From a virus, in IMG/VR virus record IMGVR_UViG_3300046000_007648, positions 1 to 43,549 of that record: a stretch of 43,549 nucleotides of DNA. The stretch is one strand, 5' to 3'. Below, one piece after another: positions 8,212-17,749 of the stretch. A program made the position numbers and the translations under genes. Every line of letters begins with the position of its first letter. The first letter of the stretch is position 1. A model generated the notes under the pieces. The model did no database searches. It worked only from the letters and a program-made list of their open reading frames with translations, and was not told the DNA's origin.

Positions 8212-10305
8212 TTATAGTGGAGAATTAAACCCGAAATGTTCGTTGGTGACCAACGATTTTTGCTTTTCTAGAAGTTTCATGGAAACTGAGATGTCGACTT
8301 TCATTGGAAGTTGTCTCGATGCTTCGCCTTTTATAGTTATTCTTTTGGTTGGGCTTGCACTGTATGAATAATCTTCCCCGCGATATGTTTCCCAATTTGC
8401 GTCGTCGGGTATGTTTATGCTAACCGAAAATATCACACACGGTTGGTCGTAATACATATCACCAAGCCGCAATGTTACCATCGGAGGATAAATGAATCTA
8501 CCTTCATTGCCAGTTGTATTTTCACTCAAATCTCCCGTGTTTATTGCAGGTTCGGTATATTTGCTCGGCCTAGTCAGTCCGACCAAGTAATTAATTCTTT
8601 TCCACATAGGAACAAGTTCTTGTAAGCTGTTGGCGTATACCGTAAAAGAAAACGCCGTTTCGCGAGAGAACCCTTTATATAGGTACAATTTGTCAGCGCG
8701 ACCCATGTAATTAATGTCTTCCCATTCCGCAGAATTTTGTTCGTTTACACTCGACACAGTTGCTCTGAATGGAATATAAATTTGATTTATTAAATCATAA
8801 AAATAGAAGAATATAATATCCCTAGACTTGGCTTTATTGGTTCCAAACCTGCCCTGTGTTAGTTCTCGTGGTTCTTCTTCCCGAGAACCGCTCAATACTC
8901 CTAGCGCATTATACCTATCTTCACTATCCTCATAAGTATTGTATATGGAAAATTCTGGAGTATAACCGCCCGGTTCTTTTTTTAATCCTCTGGATTTTGC
9001 AAACCAGTTTGCCTCTTCAATTGTAGCACTCGCCCCGAACATATCCGTGTATGTACCTCGGGAACTTCCTTTGCCCGGAATTTGCATATAAGTTGGATAT
9101 GATACACCGTTGGCATCTTTCACTTCGGTATATCTTTCCGCCGATTTCCTAAATTGCGGGGCTTCATTTTTATACGAATCTATGGTCTTCTCCATATTCT
9201 CGTGCAACTTTTTTAAATTATTTATTTGTATAGTAACAACGTTGCCAGTTATCTCCGACGTTGTATCTCCAACTGCGTCGTTTGTTATTTTTGGAGTCGA
9301 TGCATATATCATCGATGTATCTTCCGGGTCTTTCCTTCCGGGATAATAACGATGGAAATTTTTTACGGTGTCGACTCCGGTGGTTTTTGCGGTACCAGCC
9401 CCCGAAATTTTATCATTGTAGAATATAGCACTGGCACGATGGGGAGTGGTCAAGAATCCCGACTTGTCGTCAAGAAATGCGTAGTATGCGCCGGCCTGAC
9501 CAGTTGGATATTCTGGTCTATACTCCCATTTTAATGTATCACTTCCAAATCGGTATGGATTTGTACTTGGAATCAATCGGGTCAATCTACCAATAAGTGC
9601 TTTGCCCATATTTTCCAAGAATCCCCCGCCGCCACCCTTGGATGCACCGGACACCCACAAACTAGAAAATTTACTGCTGGCATTGGCCCCAGTATCAAAT
9701 CTTATCATTCCATATTTCGCGCCTCCCAATTCTCCTGCGTATTTGGAATAAGGAAGCACGCCATTCTTTCCAGTTGCAGTTCCGTCAATCGTCGCCTGTT
9801 TTCCTCCGCTGGTCTCCATACCAATTGTACTCTTCAATGAGTCTAAGAAAAAATTCAATATTCCACCGCTCGTCTCAAGATGGCGTATTGGATAATCTAT
9901 CAACCCCAACGAGCCCGGTTTGGCTGTTGCTTTAATTAGGCTGATTGGATTATATATCCGAGTTTCATTGAATGCATTTGTATTTTGCAACAAATACTGA
10001 GTGCCAATATATAAAATTCCATTTCCACTCGCCGCAAACTTTCCAACTCGTTGCAAATCTCGAACGGTAGAACCAATTGGAAATGCTTGACTGTCATACT
10101 TTGTAAGATTCTTTATTGTATTTGAATCGGTAAGTTTTGTATATACAAACGGCTGACTGAATCCTATTCCGTTGCTGGACCCATCATACGGAGAGTACTT
10201 ATTATATATTTCGTTGGATTTTGCCGAAAACGCAGCAAGTCGTTTATCAGAAGTACTTCTGACAATCGGGCTCAAATTGTTTGGTGGCGTAAAATCTGTT
10301 AACAT
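8212..10305 (-). CDS. Baseplate/tail-tube cap or hub protein (697 aa)
   Basis: The gene comes directly after the tape measure gene, the place of gp48/gp54 in T4. Residues 1-430 are variable and Gly/Ser-rich. The C-terminal 200 residues hold a recognisable phage tail domain: FRATVSSVNEQNSAEWEDIN, then LYKGFSRETAFSFTVYANS, ELVPMWKRINYLVGLTRPS and PPMVTLRLGDMYYDQPCVIF. Proteins with this domain are tail-tube-like components that seat the tube on the baseplate. I infer a tail-tube cap or initiator function with an enlarged N-terminal part; T4 gp48 and gp54 are much shorter. Confidence 0.65.
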   Translation of the reverse strand: MLTDFTPPNNLSPIVRSTSDKRLAAFSAKSNEIYNKYSPYDGSSNGIGFSQPFVYTKLTDSNTIKNLTKYDSQAFPIGSTVRDLQRVGKFAASGNGILYIGTQYLLQNTNAFNETRIYNPISLIKATAKPGSLGLIDYPIRHLETSGGILNFFLDSLKSTIGMETSGGKQATIDGTATGKNGVLPYSKYAGELGGAKYGMIRFDTGANASSKFSSLWVSGASKGGGGGFLENMGKALIGRLTRLIPSTNPYRFGSDTLKWEYRPEYPTGQAGAYYAFLDDKSGFLTTPHRASAIFYNDKISGAGTAKTTGVDTVKNFHRYYPGRKDPEDTSMIYASTPKITNDAVGDTTSEITGNVVTIQINNLKKLHENMEKTIDSYKNEAPQFRKSAERYTEVKDANGVSYPTYMQIPGKGSSRGTYTDMFGASATIEEANWFAKSRGLKKEPGGYTPEFSIYNTYEDSEDRYNALGVLSGSREEEPRELTQGRFGTNKAKSRDIIFFYFYDLINQIYIPFRATVSSVNEQNSAEWEDINYMGRADKLYLYKGFSRETAFSFTVYANSLQELVPMWKRINYLVGLTRPSKYTEPAINTGDLSENTTGNEGRFIYPPMVTLRLGDMYYDQPCVIFSVSINIPDDANWETYRGEDYSYSASPTKRITIKGEASRQLPMKVDISVSMKLLEKQKSLVTNEHFGFNSPL

Positions 10306-10323
10306 ATACTATAAATATTACCG

Positions 10324-13300
10324 TTACGACCTTCTTGCACTTCTACTCGATAGCTTGTCTAGGTCTACCGATGCCACAATTTTACCATCCACCATCATGC
10401 CAATTAATGTATCAAATTTGGCCTCAAGTGCGGATGTGTCAAATGTAACTGCACCAGTCTGTTTTGTTTCCTTTGTTGTTGTTGCACCAGTCGCGCTCGA
10501 TATCGCAGAAAGTTTATTTAAATTTTCGGTATTTACGGATTTCAGTTGGTCATTCAATTTTCCAATAGAATCTGCCAGTTTTACAATTGCATCCGAGAAA
10601 GAATTCACGGACGAGAACGAACCGACGGCGATTCCTATATCTTTAATAGAATTTGCAACCGGTTGCAGTTTATCTCCGATTGATGCTAGGCGTTCCATCT
10701 TTGAAATTGGATCTCCGCCAAGAAAAGTGCCAACGAAAGACCCAAGCCCCGCTGCCGCGCTACCGTAACCGAACGCGGTAAATGCGACACCGAGTGCACC
10801 AATCCCAACCGCGGTGCTAATCAAATTTACATTTTTCAATTTTTCTATTGGTCCGATGGCGGACTTAATTCCCCGTGCAAAATATTGAACGCCCTTTCCC
10901 GCAGACATCGCCGCAACTCCGAATGGAATCAACGCAACTCCCAATGCCGCAATTGCGAGGGCTCCCAACAATATCGGCTTAACGAACACTCCCATTATAC
11001 CGGCTGATATAGCTAGCGCACCAAGTGCTGCTCCGCCCTTTGCTACGGAAGCCCAATCAATGTCAGTAAATTGTTTTAGCGCGTACACCAACGGCAGGAT
11101 AGAAACTCCGAGCGCGGCAATCGCCAATGCGCCCATGAATACTTTACGTGTAGCAAGTCTCTCAACACCTTGCGCGATACCTTTAAATATCAATGTAATA
11201 CTTTTTGATATTCCGCCGACTAGCCCAGATATAGCATTGCCAATTCCTTTACCAAGATTTGCTATGCCCTTTCCGATGTTGGTCAAAAATTGCATCGCCC
11301 GCGCTCCGCTCTGTGCAGCCTTTCCGACTTTGGCGTCTGGTTTCACGTCAGGTATAACGCCCGCCGCTTTTGGTTGCATCGGTTCGATAAAATCTCTCTT
11401 TTCGAACATGGATTTTATAGATTTGATTGGCGACGACATAAATTTAAATGCCGATCCAATTCCACCCTTCAATTTTCCCAACATTCCGGATATACCACTG
11501 CTTCCAAAGAATAATAATGCAATCAATCCGGCGCTTCCGGCTATGCCTTTAATCCAATTTTCAGCACCGCCAAATGTATCTTTAAATATTTTACTAACCG
11601 ACTCAATACCCTCACCAACCCATTGGAAATATTCACCAAACGATTTAATTGCATCGACTGCCAAATTAATCGGAAATACCAACACTTTAAATGCGAACGC
11701 AATTCCTTTAATAATCCACGCAACTCCACGCAACACAGGCAATAAAATACTAACTATTGGAGTTATAATAGGCTCTAATATGTCTCCAATAGACACCAAA
11801 ACGGCTTGAAGCATATCAGTCATCCGGGTTAACAACCCTTGCATCTGTTGTTGGCGTATTGCTCGCTCGCCTTCTATCAATAATCCAGCATTGGACAAAT
11901 CGTTCTGGGCTTCCAATGTTTTTAGTGCCTTTTCTTGGTCTGCCAATTTTTCTCGCTCTTCTTTTGTGCCACTAAATCTAATTTTTTCGCGCTGAGACTC
12001 GATTGCCATCATCTTACTCAAGTCTTTCAATTCCATTCCGGATGCTTTAGCTAGAGATTGTCTTTGATAAACATCGAGCGCATTAAAATCTCCGATGGAT
12101 TTTACGGTCTCCAAAATGGCTTCTGTGGATTTTGCTATATTTCCTTCATATGCATACTGTCTTGCTTTTTGGAAACTTATATCTCTTCCCAACAATGCAC
12201 CCGCTTCCATTTCGTCAGTTATACTAGAACTGTAGTCGAGTAGCCTTTTTTGAGTTGCCGCCAGCTTGTTCAAATCGGTACCAAACATTCTTGCTGATAT
12301 AGCCGACTTCATCAATACATTTGGATTTGCTCCCAGCAATGCCAGAGTTTCTTCCGACACATTTGCTATATCGTGCATCACCAATTGAAAAGGAACCCCG
12401 ATTTTGCCAGAGAAGCTTGCCCCAACCTTCATTATGTTCATTGCCACTGTCTGGCTTACTCCACCCAATCCCTGAAATGTTGCCAACACACTGGCTGAAT
12501 CTTCCTCAGAAACGTTTAGGTTGGCTTTCATCAATGCGATATTTTGCATTGCTTCCTTTGTCACGAGCGAGGTTCTACCAAAAACATCCGTTAACGCCTT
12601 GGCCGACTTGTATGCTGCCTCTATGGTGACTCCCATATCAGCGAATTCCACGTTCAAGCTCTCTACATTTTTTCTAACGTTTGCCATCTGGTCTGCCGTG
12701 TACCCAGTCTCACGTCTGAAACTTTCTGCTGTCTGGTCCAACAACACAAATCGACGCAATCCTTCTTCTATTAGCAAATTTATCAGCAAGAACCTTTTTG
12801 GTACAGTTTTCAGAGAGGATACAAAAGTTTGCATCTTACCAGATATTCCACCGAAAATCGCAAGAATGTCCTTTGATGAATCTTTTAAGTGTGCGATATA
12901 TCCGGAAGATAATTTAATTTGCTTGGACATATCTTTCTGATATTCCAGTTGCCTTCTGGCGATATTTTCTCCCTCGATGGCGAGTTTTATATTATCTTCG
13001 TTCAATTGCAGTAGCCCCGCAGTTAAGCTATTACTCTCTCTCGAATTCCGCGATATCCCCTCATTTATTTCGGCTATTTCACTATCAGTCTGTGCTATTT
13101 CTCGTAACATGGATACTTGTTGTACCATCAGTCTACCAGTTTGTCCCCAATAATCTTCACCGGCACTACTTGCCCGAGTTATTTTTTCTTGAACGTCTTT
13201 AAGTTTTTCAGCTAATGCAAGTTTTTTCTTTTCCGCGAAATAAGAATCTTCTGACAATGCAACTCTATCTTGTTGGTTTTTCGTTATTTCCGACATCTTG

Positions 13301-13686
13301 TTTTCTACCGCCAACTGATTCAGCTTATGTGTATAAATATCTTGTTCTAGCTGACTTAAAATTTTCTCACCACCAATCTCGTTACTTTGTAATTGAATTC
13401 TTTTCAATTTTGCCGCTATTAAGTTAGACTCGGCGGAGTCCGTTCTTTGCTCCATCTCATTCAAAAGCAAAGTCCTCGCTTTTGTATCTTTGAGTATTTC
13501 CTTGGAGAAATTCCTCATTTCTTTCATACTACCGATACCAGAATTTAAATTTTTGTTTATTCTTTCAAATTGTTTGGCAATGTTCTTGGCAATGCTCTCC
13601 ATCTCCAACATTTCCTTGTTTCCACGCAAAGAAAGCTTGGCGATTGCTGATTCTAAATCTTTTGGGTCTATTAGGTCTTTTGCCAT
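10324..13686 (-). CDS. Tape measure protein (1120 aa)
   Basis: It is among the longest genes in the window. The first 300 residues are charged and strongly coiled-coil-like. A helical central domain follows (about 330-620, for example RRETGYTADQMANVRKNVES and MFGTDLNKLAATQKRLLDYS). From about 620 to 1010 come repeated hydrophobic helices rich in Ala, Gly and Ile (QAVLVSIGDILEPIITPIVS; MGALAIAALGVSILPLVYAL), typical of the membrane-active part of tape measure proteins. Such proteins set tail length, fill the tube lumen and reach the host membrane on injection. T4 gp29 has 590 residues, so a much longer tail is predicted if length scales as usual. It follows the gp26-like genes and precedes the tube-cap candidate. 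Confidence 0.85.
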   Translation of the reverse strand: MAKDLIDPKDLESAIAKLSLRGNKEMLEMESIAKNIAKQFERINKNLNSGIGSMKEMRNFSKEILKDTKARTLLLNEMEQRTDSAESNLIAAKLKRIQLQSNEIGGEKILSQLEQDIYTHKLNQLAVENKMSEITKNQQDRVALSEDSYFAEKKKLALAEKLKDVQEKITRASSAGEDYWGQTGRLMVQQVSMLREIAQTDSEIAEINEGISRNSRESNSLTAGLLQLNEDNIKLAIEGENIARRQLEYQKDMSKQIKLSSGYIAHLKDSSKDILAIFGGISGKMQTFVSSLKTVPKRFLLINLLIEEGLRRFVLLDQTAESFRRETGYTADQMANVRKNVESLNVEFADMGVTIEAAYKSAKALTDVFGRTSLVTKEAMQNIALMKANLNVSEEDSASVLATFQGLGGVSQTVAMNIMKVGASFSGKIGVPFQLVMHDIANVSEETLALLGANPNVLMKSAISARMFGTDLNKLAATQKRLLDYSSSITDEMEAGALLGRDISFQKARQYAYEGNIAKSTEAILETVKSIGDFNALDVYQRQSLAKASGMELKDLSKMMAIESQREKIRFSGTKEEREKLADQEKALKTLEAQNDLSNAGLLIEGERAIRQQQMQGLLTRMTDMLQAVLVSIGDILEPIITPIVSILLPVLRGVAWIIKGIAFAFKVLVFPINLAVDAIKSFGEYFQWVGEGIESVSKIFKDTFGGAENWIKGIAGSAGLIALLFFGSSGISGMLGKLKGGIGSAFKFMSSPIKSIKSMFEKRDFIEPMQPKAAGVIPDVKPDAKVGKAAQSGARAMQFLTNIGKGIANLGKGIGNAISGLVGGISKSITLIFKGIAQGVERLATRKVFMGALAIAALGVSILPLVYALKQFTDIDWASVAKGGAALGALAISAGIMGVFVKPILLGALAIAALGVALIPFGVAAMSAGKGVQYFARGIKSAIGPIEKLKNVNLISTAVGIGALGVAFTAFGYGSAAAGLGSFVGTFLGGDPISKMERLASIGDKLQPVANSIKDIGIAVGSFSSVNSFSDAIVKLADSIGKLNDQLKSVNTENLNKLSAISSATGATTTKETKQTGAVTFDTSALEAKFDTLIGMMVDGKIVASVDLDKLSSRSARRS

Positions 13687-13720
13687 TGTCTATGTGTTAT
13701 ATTATAAATATTATAGCACA

Positions 13721-14635
13721 TTAACTTTTGATGGTGGGAGGTCGAGCAATCTTGTTGCTTGTGTCTCCGTCGTTTGTGGATTTTTGCGCATCCGATTCTG
13801 CTTTTTTGGCATCCACCAATTTTTTCATATAAAAACTTCGCAAACTGGTTGGCATTTTATATACTCCATCCTGAGTAAATGCCCCGTTACTATAATAACA
13901 CAAATCAAATATTTCAGAATGCATCGTCATCTTGGACTCTGGTCTGATTCCAAATATATTTGCATTTATATCCATCTTGGATATTCTTGGTATGCGACAT
14001 GTCGGGCAAGTGATTGTGATGTCATTCACATATCCCGGAGTGTTGTTTTTATAATAATTTCGAAATGATATACTATCTGACACAGACAACTCATAGTCAT
14101 AGAAATCCGATATGTTATCTACACCATCAATTTCCAGTGTAATATGCTTCGCAAACGCCAACCAACCTAACTTTTCGTATATATCATTATCAAGACACGT
14201 TCCCAACCTAAACTTTATTTTCTTTTCACATCTTTCAAATAGATATTCAATTTCGTTCACTCCTCTAGTATAGTTGGAAAAGTTGAAAGGAATAGACCTG
14301 AATCCGAATGATATGTCATGGTCAAATTCAGCATCGCACTTTTCACATCCGGTTTTTACACTCGTATGCATTCCGTAATTCGCGATTCGAACGTTCAATA
14401 GAATAGAATGCTTATCACATTCCAATAGACTGTCGTAGTCGATCCCACCGGCCACGATTTTATTCAAAAACTCTCGGTCTAGAAGTCCCCGCTTTATTAA
14501 ATTGGCATTTCCAAGCAATTCCTCATACTCCGCCGTGATTGGAAGAATATTGACTTTTCCGCTAGATAATGCCGACCCACTTGGATAAAAATATCCCTCT
14601 GATGCCAAATCTATGATTTCAGAATGTAGGTTCAC
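13721..14635 (-). CDS. gp26/gp51-type baseplate protein, zinc-ribbon paralogue 1
   Basis: The 304-residue protein shares its plan with the gene just before it: near the N-terminus EIIDLASEGYFYPSGSALSSG (about 5-25), a mid-region CxxC (GCEKCDAEF) and a second CxxC near the C-terminal third (ITCPTCRIPR), giving one four-cysteine zinc site. This is the pattern of the T4 baseplate hub protein family (gp26/gp51 type), which acts in central hub assembly. The start is a GTG at 14635-14633 preceded by GAGG, though very close. The C-terminal 40 residues are Lys/Ser/Thr-rich. The tape measure gene follows 34 bases later. Confidence 0.75.
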   Translation of the reverse strand: MNLHSEIIDLASEGYFYPSGSALSSGKVNILPITAEYEELLGNANLIKRGLLDREFLNKIVAGGIDYDSLLECDKHSILLNVRIANYGMHTSVKTGCEKCDAEFDHDISFGFRSIPFNFSNYTRGVNEIEYLFERCEKKIKFRLGTCLDNDIYEKLGWLAFAKHITLEIDGVDNISDFYDYELSVSDSISFRNYYKNNTPGYVNDITITCPTCRIPRISKMDINANIFGIRPESKMTMHSEIFDLCYYSNGAFTQDGVYKMPTSLRSFYMKKLVDAKKAESDAQKSTNDGDTSNKIARPPTIKS

Positions 14636-14646
14636 GCCTCATTCTA

Positions 14647-15480
14647 TTAGTTTTCTGCTGTGCTCGGCCAGAAGAAACTTGGTCCCAATGGAATATATAG
14701 TTTTTCCGAATGTTCACATTCGGGGCAAACGAAATTAAACGACATGTCTATATCCGGCGTGCTTTCGCGGATAAATCTGCGCAAGGCCAGACTGTCAATC
14801 GCTGTCAATTGGTCATCAACAAAGTTTTTAACTTTTACTCTGTTAGATTCGCCATCAATGGTCTTGATGGTGTATTTTAATTTCGTGGTAACTTCCGGTA
14901 TGGTTGCGGCGTTTCCAAATTTTACAATAGCTTTAATTTCCGCTGAAATATCAGCATCGTCCTTTACGGTAGTTAAACTAAATCCAATCACTCGTCCGGA
15001 TTTTGGTAGAGTAAATGTCAGACGATTTTCTCCCTTGGTTATTCCGTCAAGCTTGAATTCCTTTACTCCTATTGTATTCAAATCGAACCGCACCGTGGAT
15101 TCTACTTCGCACGCGGGACATTTAATCTTTGGGCTATAAATTTCTCCATATGCACTTTTTCTCGCCGCAATATACAGCGCATTTTGGTCGCCTATTAACA
15201 AATCGCCCACGGATACATTCGGGGTAGCAATCAAAGCTTTCAAGAATTCGTCAAGAACAGTGCCTTTCTTTAATAAGGTGGTGTTGCTCAAAATATCTTC
15301 ATGTCGAGCGGTAACTTGATAAATATCAACCGTACCCTTGGACAGTGGATGACTCTCCGGATAGAAATATCCTTTTGACGGTAGAGTTACCGTTTCAATT
15401 GGCTGATTAGACTTTTGTGCTACCGGAGTTGATTTCGAGATTGGAATAATTGTGTCTGCCATAATATGTTTGTTATCCAT
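14647..15480 (-). CDS. gp26/gp51-type baseplate protein, zinc-ribbon paralogue 2
   Basis: The 277-residue protein has the family opening VTLPSKGYFYPESHPLSKG (about 32-50), a first CxxC in IKCPACEVESTVRFDL and a second in FVCPECEHSEKLYIPLG, and ends GPSFFWPSTAEN, a typical ending for T4-type gp26/gp51 baseplate proteins. It is inferred to act in baseplate hub assembly. A second ATG at 15462 (MADTIIP) could be the true start. The paralogue follows after 11 bases, so the pair arose by duplication and probably works in the same complex. A strong terminator separates it from the gene upstream. Confidence 0.78.
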   Translation of the reverse strand: MDNKHIMADTIIPISKSTPVAQKSNQPIETVTLPSKGYFYPESHPLSKGTVDIYQVTARHEDILSNTTLLKKGTVLDEFLKALIATPNVSVGDLLIGDQNALYIAARKSAYGEIYSPKIKCPACEVESTVRFDLNTIGVKEFKLDGITKGENRLTFTLPKSGRVIGFSLTTVKDDADISAEIKAIVKFGNAATIPEVTTKLKYTIKTIDGESNRVKVKNFVDDQLTAIDSLALRRFIRESTPDIDMSFNFVCPECEHSEKLYIPLGPSFFWPSTAEN

Positions 15481-15520
15481 ATATATGGATTACAAAAAGT
15501 TTTCGTATATATTTGAGCAT

Positions 15521-15553
15521 AAAAAAAGAGATTGTTGTTGGCAATCTCTTTTT
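15521..15553 (-). terminator. Strong intrinsic terminator
   Basis: AAAAAGAGATTG and CAATCTCTTTTT make a 12-bp stem with a 7-base loop, followed on the minus strand by seven U residues. It lies between the 308-residue protein gene and the gp26-like pair. Because the stem is A-rich on one side and T-rich on the other, it could work in either direction, but only minus-strand genes are nearby. Confidence 0.85.
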
Positions 15554-15573
15554 CGTTTGTTATAAAAACTAAA

Positions 15574-16500
15574 TTATTTAGCCATAATGGTCTTACCAGT
15601 CGCATTCTTTGCGGTGAAAAGATTCAATGTAGCGTTAGCTGGCAGTTTGTCATCGAAGAACATATTTTCCATATTCTCGTACATTGAACCCACAGACTTA
15701 TCGAGCGGCAAATCCGGAAGTTCGGTGCGGTAAAGATTCGTTTCCATATTATCACTACTAATCTTACCAGAAGGCAAACGAAAATTAAATTGTCCGATAG
15801 ACTTTCCGTCCAATGTAACTTTGACCTTTGAGTTTGGTTTTCCTTCCGGTGGAACTCCCATATTTAGGTCTTCCTCCTCGCCGTCGTCCGACGAATCGGC
15901 CGAGGACTGAGCGGCAACGGTCTGTGGAGATAATATCGACGACCCGCTTCCCGCTACAGTTGATGGCGGAGTTTTTGGGGCGACTGTCCCCAATTTCTTT
16001 TGAGTCTGTGCAGAGGGTGCCATGATTGGCGTTCCATCCGGTACAACCTGAGTAACTTTCTTTGTTACTGGGTCTTTTAATTCGAATGCTCCCACTAGCC
16101 GATATCCTGTGGGAGATGTTGGGTCGGACTTACGACGGTCCGGACTTACGGAAGCGTCGAGGATTCCAGTTGCGGCATCAAATTTGGATGGACGCTTTGC
16201 CATTTCTTCAACTCGTCGTTGTTCGAGTGCTTCGCGAATCATGCCTAGAATATCTTCTTTTACAATCTTGGGAGTCGCCGGTTTCTTAACTACCGGGAGT
16301 TTTTTACCTTCTTCTTTTTCTTTTGGTTCTGTGACAATAGTCAATTTTTTATCATCAACCACCATCTCCGTATTTTCGGCCTTATCGGAAGTTTCTTCAA
16401 ACCCAGATAGAGCTTCCGACTCTTCTAAACTTTCGCGTTTAGAAGAATATATTTCTGTCACTATACTCTTAATCAACAATTTAAGATCTGATTTTTTCAT
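15574..16500 (-). CDS. Hypothetical virion-associated protein with helical leader (308 aa)
   Basis: The N-terminus KKSDLKLLIKSIVTEIYSSK (2-21) is an amphipathic helix like those opening several neighbouring small proteins. Residues 25-100 are acidic and Lys/Glu-rich, with a second similar helix at about 79-97 (IVKEDILGMIREALEQRRVE). A Ser/Thr/Pro-rich stretch follows (about 150-220). The C-terminal domain (about 222-308) is compact. I do not recognise the family. The gene lies 20 bases after the 213-residue protein gene and before a strong terminator, so it closes a transcription unit of small proteins. A packaged or structural protein is an inference from the leader only. Confidence 0.65.
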   Translation of the reverse strand: MKKSDLKLLIKSIVTEIYSSKRESLEESEALSGFEETSDKAENTEMVVDDKKLTIVTEPKEKEEGKKLPVVKKPATPKIVKEDILGMIREALEQRRVEEMAKRPSKFDAATGILDASVSPDRRKSDPTSPTGYRLVGAFELKDPVTKKVTQVVPDGTPIMAPSAQTQKKLGTVAPKTPPSTVAGSGSSILSPQTVAAQSSADSSDDGEEEDLNMGVPPEGKPNSKVKVTLDGKSIGQFNFRLPSGKISSDNMETNLYRTELPDLPLDKSVGSMYENMENMFFDDKLPANATLNLFTAKNATGKTIMAK

Positions 16501-16519
16501 ATGTTTCTATGTTATTAAA

Positions 16520-17161
16520 TTACCCGCCAGAGTCAACCAAATACCATAATTTGGCTTCTGGGCAATATATAGCCTCCTGAGTTCCATCTGTATTCAGTCT
16601 TGCGGTATACCACATTTTATTTTTATTTTGGTCGTACTTTTGTTTGTCTTCCGGGCTACTTGACCAACCGTTGGCATATCCCAAAGATTGCCATCCTTGT
16701 TCAATTGGTGCGCCTTGGGAATTAACTGGGATGGAGGTTCCATCTTTCCACTTATGAGTTTTGCTCGGTGTCTCAGTTTCTTGTAATGGTAATTGCGCGG
16801 CGGATATCTGCCCAGTTGCTTTTGCTTTCCTCGCTGCGGTCTCTGCGTCTCTGGCGACTTTATCTTGAGAGGTTCCGATACGTTCCTCGGCCTTATTGAC
16901 GTGAAGTTGAGCCCGGGTTTTTGCACTTAAAGTGCTGGCATCCAACTTTGCAATCTTTGCTAAATTTTTTTCTTTATCCTTTTGAGCTTTCACCAATTCA
17001 CTCTGGGATTTTTGCAGTTTTTTGTCCTCCGGGGACGGTGCCTGTGTTGGCGCTCCCATCTGTGTGAGCATGTTCTCCAACTCATTTAGCCCGATTTTGT
17101 GTTCCGCCAATTTACGTTTTACAATATTGGTTATAATTTCTGATAGTTGTGATTTATTCAT
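16520..17161 (-). CDS. Hypothetical protein with helical leader (213 aa)
   Basis: The protein opens NKSQLSEIITNIVKRKLAEH, matching the helical leader of its neighbours. A Lys/Ala/Gln-rich, coiled-coil-like segment follows (about 43-120). A C-terminal domain from about 133 contains HKWKDGTSIPVNSQG, several Trp and Tyr residues and YCPEAKLWYLVDSGG at the end; it looks like a small folded beta domain. I do not know the family. Its ATG overlaps the TGA of the upstream gene (ATGA), indicating coupled translation. Confidence 0.65.
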   Translation of the reverse strand: MNKSQLSEIITNIVKRKLAEHKIGLNELENMLTQMGAPTQAPSPEDKKLQKSQSELVKAQKDKEKNLAKIAKLDASTLSAKTRAQLHVNKAEERIGTSQDKVARDAETAARKAKATGQISAAQLPLQETETPSKTHKWKDGTSIPVNSQGAPIEQGWQSLGYANGWSSSPEDKQKYDQNKNKMWYTARLNTDGTQEAIYCPEAKLWYLVDSGG

Positions 17162-17481
17162 GGTCTGTATACTACTCTTACTCCCGAGTTTTGACCGGTG
17201 TGGTCAGCAGCGGTGTTCATTTCGACTTGAATTCTTGGGTTAAATGACGCATAAAATCCAAACATAGTTAAAAACCAATCTGATTGATTTACAATTTTAT
17301 TTGGTGGAAACACTGCAAAATAATCTAAACAATACCTCTTTTCTTCGGCTACGAATGTAACTGTGTCTCCGATATTAAAAGTAGGAACACTTGAATTTAT
17401 TTTTTCCGGTCCTAAATTATCCATCATAAATCCGCCGATTCTGATTGGAACAACGTCAATATTGTAATCTGTGAATGACAT
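17158..17481 (-). CDS. Hypothetical protein (107 aa)
   Basis: This is a small, beta-rich protein without the helical leader of its neighbours. It contains FNIGDTVTFVAEEKRYCLDY, which has the look of a barrel or SH3-like strand pattern, and ends in VRVVYRP. It lies three bases after the 87-residue gene, and its stop overlaps the next start, so it belongs to the same transcription unit. A minor virion or head-tail component is possible, but nothing here proves it. Confidence 0.6.
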   Translation of the reverse strand: MSFTDYNIDVVPIRIGGFMMDNLGPEKINSSVPTFNIGDTVTFVAEEKRYCLDYFAVFPPNKIVNQSDWFLTMFGFYASFNPRIQVEMNTAADHTGQNSGVRVVYRP

Positions 17482-17484
17482 TTT

Positions 17485-17748
17485 TTATTTATTTTCCCAA
17501 GCCATCCACATTTCATTCATCTTTTTATGACCCCGTTTCTTAGCATAAAAAATTTTCCACATTGTGGCATACGCTTTATCCTCATCTCCATCGTATTGAC
17601 TCAGTAATTTATCATGCAGTTTCTCTGGAAACCCCGGAGGAGATTTTTCCTGTAACATATCTTCTTCTGCAACACCGAGGGGTGCAAATTCATCAATTGC
17701 GTCTTTAATAGTTTCCCGTATAAATTTCTTTAATTCATCGTGTTTCAT
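17485..17748 (-). CDS. Small conserved-type protein with helical leader (87 aa)
   Basis: The N-terminus KHDELKKFIRETIKDAIDEF is the helical leader shared with neighbours. The rest (PPGFPEKLHDKLLSQYDGDE, then KAYATMWKIFYAKKRGHKKM) is a helical module of a type common in small proteins of aquatic T4-like phages, of unknown function. It is basic and highly helical. It follows the 82-residue gene by one base. The conserved module suggests a real, selected protein. Confidence 0.65.
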   Translation of the reverse strand: MKHDELKKFIRETIKDAIDEFAPLGVAEEDMLQEKSPPGFPEKLHDKLLSQYDGDEDKAYATMWKIFYAKKRGHKKMNEMWMAWENK

Positions 17749-17749
17749 A